Shown here: piece by piece, positions 1 to 4,842 of the stretch
Numbering within the stretch: position 1 is the first letter of the stretch
Layout of the letters: every line of letters begins with the position of its first letter
Assembly (NCBI GenBank): GCA_947440715.1
Contig: CANETI010000071.1
Span: forward strand, 1 to 9,739
From: Planctomycetota bacterium
GTDB lineage: Bacteria; Planctomycetota; UBA11346
DNA length: 9,739 nt
Direction of reading: 5' to 3'
The notes under the pieces: generated by a model
What the model was told of the DNA's origin: nothing
The model's database searches: none
What the model saw: only the letters and a program-made list of their open reading frames with translations
Position numbers and translations under genes: made by a program

Positions 1-128
1 ATACCAGTGCGCGAGACGATCCACTCATCCTTGGTATCGACCATCCGTTCGAGGTCGGCGTTGGTCAGCCTGCGCTCAGGGAGGGCGGAACCAACCGCCA
101 CACACTGTGCACGGAACGGTAACGGCAT
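1..128 (-). CDS. fabH: beta-ketoacyl-ACP synthase III (FabH), N-terminal fragment cut by the window edge
   Basis: Reading the minus strand from an ATG at 128 gives 42 codons running off the left edge. The peptide contains the typical FabH start region: a glycine/proline turn (GSALPE), then LTNADLERMVDTKDEWI and SRTGI. Family members normally show this stretch around residues 10-45 (LTN.DLE.MVDTSDEWI..RTGI). FabH condenses acetyl-CoA with malonyl-ACP to start type II fatty-acid synthesis in the cytoplasm. The start is supported by an AGGAG at 140-136, seven bases before the ATG. The catalytic Cys-His-Asn triad lies outside the window. No plsX or rpmF lies upstream, as often seen in other bacteria. 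Instead the gene diverges from a membrane protein, with about 130 bases of shared upstream DNA. The assignment is strong for such a short piece. Confidence 0.88.
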   Translation of the reverse strand, partial: MPLPFRAQCVAVGSALPERRLTNADLERMVDTKDEWIVSRTG

Positions 129-249
129 CGACGATCTCCTACAATTTGGGCCCGATTGGCTACAGGGCGCGCAGTCTAGGATGGCCAAAGGAATAGCAAT
201 CCGGCCTCCCATACGATTCTGGCATAAGCACTGGCGGATCGTGGCTAGC

Positions 250-255
250 GGGAGG
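250..255 (+). promoter_or_regulatory. ribosome binding site (GGGAGG) favouring the TTG start at 262
   Basis: GGGAGG lies six bases before TTG 262, which is in frame with the membrane-protein reading frame. The in-frame ATG at 280 lacks a comparable site, as does the one at 181, so this motif is the main reason for choosing the TTG. The choice changes only six residues relative to ATG 280. Confidence 0.45.
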
Positions 256-261
256 CGACAC

Positions 262-1164
262 TTGCCATTGAATGCGTCCATGCCCGACGTCACTCCTGTG
301 CCCCGGATGCGTCGGTGGCGACGTATTTTTGGCGGCATTATTTTTTTGTTAGGTGTCTTGATCCTGATGACGTGGATTGCGGCTCCGACCTTAGCAGTGT
401 GGTGGATAGGTTCGCGGCTGCCTTGGACGCAGTTGTTCAAGGATGGCTCAGTATCTCTCACGACCGTGACGACCAAACTGCAGATCGGTGATCGTGCTGA
501 CGTCCAAGTAATCGTGACTCCAGCCCGGGCGCGTTCGATCGCAACTCAAGCGACCGACATGTGGATGCCGCCGTGGGTGGTGCGCACGGGACAGCAGGTG
601 GTGGGATCGTTAGAGTTGCCCATTTTGCGGCCACAGCCATTTATCTGGGAGGTGATCGCAGGTGGATTATCACCAACACCGATGGCAGGCGTATTTATTA
701 ATCATGTCGAATTATCTGACTTTTTACGCAAATATGGTCAAACTTATATTACGTATGGTGGCCAACCAATTATGTCCGTGACGTATGTGGTGACTGCCGG
801 TCGCATTACCGACGTGACCACCACCGCTGATCCTCCGCTGACAAAACGATTGTGGGTTGAAGCGCGTGGATCACTTATTTTAAAAGCCGGCACCGTCCAA
901 CGCGAAGTCATCGTGCGTCGCCTTGCTGGACATGCGACCACTACGTTTACGCCAAATGCAGGCGGTTATCGCATGGCGATTCAGGTGCGGATTGAGGAAT
1001 CAGACGCCGATGAAATCATCGTTCCGGTGTTGGGCGATGTGCGCCCCATGTTGCTTAAACAGTTAGAAACAGCGGCAAATGACGGGCTTATTGATGGCTT
1101 AGAATCGGTGTGGTTGCCCGCCTGGATGCCATTAGACACGCGCGTCGATGTGGTGATTGAATAG
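262..1164 (+). CDS. membrane-anchored protein of unknown function
   Basis: I do not recognise this protein. From a TTG at 262 it is 300 residues. A basic stretch (RMRRWRRIF) is followed by one long hydrophobic segment (about residues 22-49), which looks like an uncleaved signal anchor. The remaining roughly 250 residues would lie outside the cytoplasm. They are rich in valine and threonine and look beta-strand-rich; the C-terminus (MPLDTRVDVVIE) resembles a strand-forming end. There are no catalytic motifs and no cysteines. The start is uncertain. TTG 262 has GGGAGG at 250-255 with a six-base gap, while ATG 280, six codons later, has no obvious ribosome site. Longer starts would run into the fabH upstream region and fabH itself. 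gltX starts 78 bases downstream on the same strand with no clear terminator between, so cotranscription is possible. Confidence 0.7.
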   Translation: MPLNASMPDVTPVPRMRRWRRIFGGIIFLLGVLILMTWIAAPTLAVWWIGSRLPWTQLFKDGSVSLTTVTTKLQIGDRADVQVIVTPARARSIATQATDMWMPPWVVRTGQQVVGSLELPILRPQPFIWEVIAGGLSPTPMAGVFINHVELSDFLRKYGQTYITYGGQPIMSVTYVVTAGRITDVTTTADPPLTKRLWVEARGSLILKAGTVQREVIVRRLAGHATTTFTPNAGGYRMAIQVRIEESDADEIIVPVLGDVRPMLLKQLETAANDGLIDGLESVWLPAWMPLDTRVDVVIE

Positions 1165-1242
1165 ACTTATTTTTGCGCTTCGCCATACCGTGCCTTGAAA
1201 ATCGCGCTCAATCCCAACGATCCCCCGCCCCAGGAGTGTGCC

Positions 1243-2733
1243 ATGACTGTTCGTGTTCGTATTGCGCCTTCACCAACCGGCGACCCGCATGTGGGCACCG
1301 CCTATATTGGTTTGCTGAATTATGCCTTTGCCAAAAAGCACGGAGGTAAATTCATCCTGCGTATTGAAGACACGGACCAGACACGTTGCACGCCGGAATC
1401 CGCACAAGCGATTTACGATAGCTTACGTTGGCTTGGTTTACAGTACGACGAAGGCCCCGATGTCGGCGGCGCGTATGGCCCATACGTTCAAAGTGATCGG
1501 GTAAAAGCCGGAATTTATCAGCGTTACGCCGATCAATTAGTGAATCAGGGCGACGCCTATTATTGTTTTTGCACCTCGCGTGAACTCGATTCCATGAAGG
1601 CGCGTCAACGCGCGAATAATGAGCCGATCATGTATGATCGCCGTCATCGCGGTATTGATATGGCCGAGGCAAAAACGCGCGCTGCCAATGGCGAACCCTA
1701 TGTTATTCGCATGAAAACACCGATTGAAGGTGAATTTGTTTACAAAGATCGTTTACGTAAACAGGCCACCGCTAAAGCGTGGAAAGAAATCGACGACCAA
1801 GTCTTACTGAAAAGTGATGGCTGGCCGACTTATCATTTAGCGGCGGTGGTGGATGATCATTTAATGGGTATCACGCATGTTATTCGCGCCGAGGAATGGC
1901 TGAACTCTTTACCGAAGCATATTTGGCTCAATGAACACTTGGGCTTTACCGCCCCCGAATACGTCCATGTCGGATTATTACGAAATGCTGATAAATCGAA
2001 GATCAGCAAACGCAAAAATCCAACCTCGTTGAAATGGTATCAAAGCCAAGGCTATTTGAGCGAAGCCCTCCTTAACTTCCTCGCCCTGCTTGGTCATTCG
2101 CATCCAGATGGCATCGAAAAATTCTCGCTCGACGAAATGTGTCGTTTCTTTGACCTCGACCGCGTCAATGTCGCTGGCCCCGTATTCGACATGACCAAAT
2201 TGCGCCACATGCAAGGTCAGTACTTTCGCGAATTATCGCCAGAACGCATGCGCGCTGAAGTGCATAAATCAATTGATCAACGCTTTAATGATTTATTGCC
2301 GCTGTTTAAAGAACGCATGGCATTCGGCGGCGACTTCGTGTGGCAAAGCGAGCCGTTTTATGCCGACGCCGTCACCCACCACGCCGACGATTTAGTACCG
2401 AAGGGCCTGGAAAAAGCGCAGTCAAAAATGCTCTTAGAAAACACTCAGGCCGCCATTAAACGCTATATCGCTGGAGATAACGCGGTGTGGGACGTGCCGA
2501 GTTTAGAAGCCCTCATCCGTAAATTATTGGAAGACCGCTCAGCCGAATTGCCCGATGCCACGCCCGAACAACAAGCTCAAGCCAAACTGTGGTCGCCCAA
2601 AAATCTCTTCATGCTGTTACGCGTCGCCGTCACCGGCAAAAAAGAAAGCCCACCCTTATTTGACACCATGGTCATGATAGGACAGGCAAAAGTAATCGAA
2701 CGCCTGGGGCTGGCGCAGCAGAAGTTAAGGTAA
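1243..2733 (+). CDS. gltX: glutamyl-tRNA synthetase
   Basis: This is a 496-residue class I aminoacyl-tRNA synthetase that charges tRNA-Glu with glutamate using ATP in the cytoplasm. Visible motifs are PSPTGDPHVGT (residues 10-19, the HIGH-type signature), RIEDTD (40-45, glutamate/ATP site), the central stretch VLLKSDGWPTYHLA through VVDDHLM (187-208), RAEEW (215-219, usually RGEEW) and KISKRK (253-258, the KMSKS-type loop). The C-terminal part is the tRNA anticodon-binding region. Length matches bacterial GluRS. Cys108 and Cys110 of the zinc-binding pair are present, but the second pair seems reduced to a histidine near 135, so zinc binding is doubtful. The start is ATG 1243, preceded by AGGAG at 1232-1236 with a six-base gap. 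An in-frame TTG at 1195 would add 16 unrelated residues and is not favoured. Whether it also charges tRNA-Gln cannot be told here. Confidence 0.96.
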   Translation: MTVRVRIAPSPTGDPHVGTAYIGLLNYAFAKKHGGKFILRIEDTDQTRCTPESAQAIYDSLRWLGLQYDEGPDVGGAYGPYVQSDRVKAGIYQRYADQLVNQGDAYYCFCTSRELDSMKARQRANNEPIMYDRRHRGIDMAEAKTRAANGEPYVIRMKTPIEGEFVYKDRLRKQATAKAWKEIDDQVLLKSDGWPTYHLAAVVDDHLMGITHVIRAEEWLNSLPKHIWLNEHLGFTAPEYVHVGLLRNADKSKISKRKNPTSLKWYQSQGYLSEALLNFLALLGHSHPDGIEKFSLDEMCRFFDLDRVNVAGPVFDMTKLRHMQGQYFRELSPERMRAEVHKSIDQRFNDLLPLFKERMAFGGDFVWQSEPFYADAVTHHADDLVPKGLEKAQSKMLLENTQAAIKRYIAGDNAVWDVPSLEALIRKLLEDRSAELPDATPEQQAQAKLWSPKNLFMLLRVAVTGKKESPPLFDTMVMIGQAKVIERLGLAQQKLR

Positions 2734-2868
2734 GCTGCAATTAGTATAAACGGAATTGGCCCAGCGGGTGCATGGCGCCCATGGTCATGATCATCCCCCG
2801 GAACTTTCTGCGTGTTTAGAATTCGGTGTATCTTTGCTAAAAGCGCCAAAGGCGCGGCACCAAATTAA

Positions 2869-2923
2869 CCTAGGGCAAATGAGTGCAGCGAATGTCGCCC
2901 TAGGAAAATTTTATTTTTATGTC
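2869..2923 (+). terminator. possible terminator hairpin downstream of gltX
   Basis: Arms CCTAGGGC (2869-2876) and GCCCTAGG (2897-2904) are perfectly complementary around a 20-base loop and are followed by an A/T-rich tract with many T. It could end gltX transcription, but it lies about 135 bases past the stop and the loop is long. It is also part of the repeat block, so termination may be incidental. Confidence 0.35.
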
Positions 2924-3044
2924 GTATGATCAAACAATTAATAATAATTCGGGCTTTCAGCCCTTTGTATGATTATTTCATTATCCCGAGGGCGATGTCC
3001 TACCCATTACCATTAAAATTAGGGTGCGGATGTATTGCCTTTTT

Positions 3045-3088
3045 GAATCCCAACGGGCAATGCCTGTAAACTTAGCCCGTTGGGATTC
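3045..3088. repeat. perfect 14-bp inverted repeat with 16-base loop
   Basis: The left arm GAATCCCAACGGGC (3045-3058) and right arm GCCCGTTGGGATTC (3075-3088) are exact reverse complements. No T run follows on either strand, so it is not a standard intrinsic terminator. It closes the palindrome series downstream of gltX and may be one end of the repeat unit. Confidence 0.75.
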
Positions 3089-3202
3089 TGACAACAATCG
3101 GACGGAATACCGTGGCGATGCGAAAGAGGTGGATAGTAATTCAAATTATTTATTGCAAGACCGTTATGATTTTAAGCCTAAAGCCTAATAGCCTTTCCAG
3201 AA

Positions 3203-3625
3203 TTAAGGCCTTCTGTGAGTGCGTTCCAATACTGGAATCAACGTTTGACTCATAAACTCAACCATCATGTGAACATCTTGCAGAATGATTCGTGCTTCGT
3301 CGGCATCAATGTTGGAATCGGCAATCGATAAACTGATGGTTTTGCTGAGGGCCGCCATCTGTCCAAGTTCTTCGACTACGGTGCGGAAAACATCAGGATT
3401 TTCTGATTTTTTTAATCCGGGGGATATCGCCTCGATAATCGCGTGACGCAAATGTGGATCGGCACGAGCGATGATGAGTAGCTCATCCGCCCGCCATTGC
3501 CCCAGATTTTCCCGATCGCGAGAAACCGTCGCGTGATTTTTGTCGATCGCTTTCGCTAGCTCTGCGCATTTAGTCTGACGCAAAAAGGTTAGACGTTCCT
3601 CAACGTTCAATATGAGATTTCTCAA
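3203..3625 (-). CDS. phage CII-like small DNA-binding regulator
   Basis: The 140-residue protein has a helix-turn-helix near its N-terminus (about residues 17-41, KCAELAKAIDKNHATVSRDR). The pattern resembles lambda CII and the Phage_CP76/CII family: a tetramer-type HTH after a short leading helix, then a helical tail. The C-terminal part contains an acidic turn (SNIDADEA, about 104-111) followed by a helix, similar in layout to the DGrIt..E segment in CP76-type proteins. It is probably a cytoplasmic transcription regulator. The start is TTG 3625, because AAAAGGAG sits at 3638-3631 with a five-base gap. The upstream ATG at 3685 has no ribosome site. It diverges from the DUF4870 gene over a 127-base region, so it may control that gene or itself. 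No other phage genes are nearby. The family call is from pattern only. Confidence 0.6.
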   Translation of the reverse strand: MRNLILNVEERLTFLRQTKCAELAKAIDKNHATVSRDRENLGQWRADELLIIARADPHLRHAIIEAISPGLKKSENPDVFRTVVEELGQMAALSKTISLSIADSNIDADEARIILQDVHMMVEFMSQTLIPVLERTHRRP

Positions 3626-3752
3626 ATGTTCTCCTTTTGTTCGTGAGGATTTCTTGTTTAATAGTTGTACTCTGCCAACCATCATTCACGTTCAAGTGCC
3701 AATTTGCACACGTTTTATTTCCGTCACCGCCATCTGCATCGAGGTATTTCCC
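3626..3752. promoter_or_regulatory. divergent promoter region between CII-like regulator and DUF4870 gene
   Basis: These 127 bases must hold the promoters of both divergent genes. A dyad GTGC-N6-GCAC lies at 3696-3709, roughly central, and could be an operator. A plausible plus-strand promoter is TTCAAG (3691-3696), a 17-base gap and TTTATT, but neither box is strong. No confident minus-strand promoter was found. Confidence 0.35.
3631..3638 (-). promoter_or_regulatory. ribosome binding site fixing the TTG start of the CII-like gene
   Basis: Read on the minus strand this is AAAAGGAG, five bases before TTG 3625. It is the best ribosome site in the neighbourhood and the reason for placing the start 20 codons inside the longer open frame that begins at 3685. 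Confidence 0.7.
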
Positions 3753-4216
3753 ATGACGCACGAAAAACAAACACCTGAGGAATCTCAAGCGGATAATATC
3801 TTAAATGCGGATTACCGCGATCCTAAGAACAATTGGCCTGACGAAGAAACCAACGGCAATTCCACAGCACGCTACTGGGGAATGGATGAGTCTACTTTTT
3901 CCATGTTGCTGCATCTTTCATCATTCATGAGCATGGCCGTCCCATTTGCCGGAATAGTTCTGCCCGTTGTCATGTGGGCAACCAATAAAAACGAGTCGCC
4001 GATCATAGATGCGCACGGAAAAAAAACGTCATTAATTGGATAATTTCATTCATCATTTATGCCTTTATTTCAGCCTTGCTGTGCTTGGTTATAATTGGCA
4101 TTCCTATGCTCATGACTTTATTCATTTGCAGTATTGTATTTACTATTATGGGCGCGGTTAAAGCCAACAACGGAAAAGTATGGAAATATCCGATGTCGAT
4201 TCAGTTTTTTAAATAA
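3753..4216 (+). CDS. DUF4870-type membrane protein, interrupted by a frameshift at an A8 run
   Basis: The uninterrupted frame runs 3753-4043 (96 residues). Its first 45 residues are hydrophilic. Then comes ESTFSMLLHLSSF, a hydrophobic segment to about residue 76, and NESPIIDAHGK, all characteristic of DUF4870 (small membrane proteins of unknown function). The frame then ends early after KTSLIG. The missing half is present in the -1 frame: NVINWIISF, two more hydrophobic helices, GAVKANNGK and the family-type ending YPMSIQF, stopping at 4214-4216. The joined protein is about 153 residues with roughly three membrane segments. The break is at eight A (4019-4026). The start is ATG 3753 with GAGG at 3741-3744. 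It could be a sequencing error, a decaying gene, or a recoded gene. The family match on both sides is strong. Confidence 0.75.
4019..4026 (+). other. A8 run: frameshift site or slippery heptamer
   Basis: In the DUF4870 reading frame the run reads GGA AAA AAA ACG. A 4019 plus the two AAA codons form the A_AAA_AAA heptamer in the right phase for a -1 ribosomal slip. After the slip the next codon is AAC 4025-4027 and the family sequence continues. RNA polymerase adding one A would have the same effect. No strong downstream stem-loop is evident, which weakens the programmed-frameshift reading. Confidence 0.55.
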
Positions 4217-4246
4217 AGTAGAGAGACGGCTTCTAGCGCAGTTACT

Positions 4247-4342
4247 GTCATGACCATCCCCCGCCGCAATTGGATCTGCCAAAATAGCCGATGCGAAATA
4301 ATTCGGTGTCGCTTAGCGACCACTAATTTAATTCCAGCATCG
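4247..4342. repeat. second, shorter copy of the gltX-downstream repeat, with hairpin
   Basis: GTCATGACCATCCCCCG (4247-4263) matches 2784-2800 at 16 of 17 positions. AATTCGGTGT (4300-4309) matches 2820-2829 exactly, in the same order and orientation. Within it, GTCGC-TTA-GCGAC (4308-4320) forms a tight hairpin, and CGATGC (4289-4294) pairs with GCATCG (4337-4342) as an outer stem. It sits between two convergent genes and might also act as a terminator for either, though no T run follows. Confidence 0.55.
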
Positions 4343-4347
4343 AACGT

Positions 4348-4842
4348 CTAATGTTGCGTAGTCGCTACGGGGATGAGTTTTTTCGAGAATATACCCGTCT
4401 CAATATCGCGCTGCATTTGCACCCAGGTTTGCGCTTGTTTTTGAATGCGATCGCGAATGGAGCGGAACAAAGTCAGTTGTTCTTCGGCGGTTAATTGATC
4501 GGCTAAGGGATTTTGGTTCGGCCATCGTTCAATGCGTAATGCACCTGGGAACAATCGCGGACAATTGGTTTCACTGGGATGTGATACCATTAACGCAAAA
4601 TGAAATGCGCTATGACCGAAAAATATTTGTGCGGTTTTGCTGTGCTGTTGATCCAGAGATATTCCGACTTCATTCATAACTTGAATCGTCAGCGGGTGGA
4701 TTGGTTGGGGTTCTGTTCCACCACTAAAGACGTCGAATTTGTCGCTGCCATAGAAGCGAATAAAGGCTTCAGCCATTTGGCTGCGTATGGAATTTTCGCG
4801 GTCCAGACACAGAACACGCTTTTTATTATTTGACTCCTGCAT
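4348..4842 (-). CDS. low-molecular-weight phosphatase / arsenate-reductase-like protein, catalytic Cys lost
   Basis: The 164-residue protein follows the LMW protein-tyrosine phosphatase/ArsC fold pattern: an N-terminal beta strand (KRVLCL), P-loop, RSQMAEAF helix, SGGTEP, NCPRLFPG, then a C-terminal helix of the FRSIRDRI type. Family enzymes use CTGNSCRSQ. Here the same stretch is DRENSIRSQ (residues 14-22), so the nucleophilic Cys is Asp14 and the second thiol is Ile19. By alignment to S. aureus ArsC, Cys82 becomes Ser87, Cys89 is kept (Cys94), and the general-acid Asp of the DP motif is Asn111. Arg20 is kept. This argues for a non-catalytic protein, perhaps a binding or regulatory one. The ATG at 4842 overlaps the end of the pyruvate kinase gene by 17 bases, suggesting coupled translation. 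Its last ~25 residues extend past the fold. Confidence 0.78.
   Translation of the reverse strand: MQESNNKKRVLCLDRENSIRSQMAEAFIRFYGSDKFDVFSGGTEPQPIHPLTIQVMNEVGISLDQQHSKTAQIFFGHSAFHFALMVSHPSETNCPRLFPGALRIERWPNQNPLADQLTAEEQLTLFRSIRDRIQKQAQTWVQMQRDIETGIFSKKLIPVATTQH

Larger units (their letters stand above)
2740..3088. repeat. palindrome-rich intergenic block, probable dispersed repeat
   Basis: The gap between gltX and the next gene (2734-3202) carries no convincing gene but a series of inverted repeats. These are GCGCC/GGCGC (2843-2855), CCTAGGGC/GCCCTAGG (2869-2904), GGGCT/AGCCC (2951-2963) and a perfect 14-base pair of arms (3045-3058 and 3075-3088). Two words near its left end, at 2784-2800 and 2820-2829, occur again in the same order at 4247-4263 and 4300-4309. 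That argues for a mobile or multiplied intergenic repeat rather than unique DNA. Similar blocks of stacked palindromes between genes are familiar from PVC bacteria, but this comparison is from memory. The block boundaries are approximate. Confidence 0.5.

Noticed and set aside
7..261. N-terminal extension of the membrane protein reading frame upstream of 262
   Set aside because: It overlaps fabH on the other strand and encodes low-complexity, non-family-like sequence. The signal anchor and the best ribosome site place the start at 262 or 280.
1195..1242. Earlier in-frame TTG start for gltX
   Set aside because: ATG 1243 has AGGAG with ideal spacing and begins with the family-typical N-terminus; the extra 16 residues look unrelated.
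1351..1660. Zinc-site change and RAEEW in place of RGEEW in GluRS as a sign of unusual specificity
   Set aside because: Both vary naturally among bacterial GluRS; tRNA specificity cannot be judged from them.
2577..2849. Minus-strand open frame overlapping the end of gltX
   Set aside because: Most of it is antisense to gltX and the rest is repeat DNA; no ribosome site or family pattern.
3060..3188. A 42-codon open frame (starting MPVNLARWDS) downstream of the 14-bp inverted repeat
   Set aside because: It starts inside the hairpin loop, lacks a ribosome site and matches no family I know; chance or a remnant is more likely than a gene.
3626..3685. 20-codon extension of the CII-like protein to ATG 3685
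   Set aside because: No ribosome site precedes that ATG, while TTG 3625 has AAAAGGAG five bases away.
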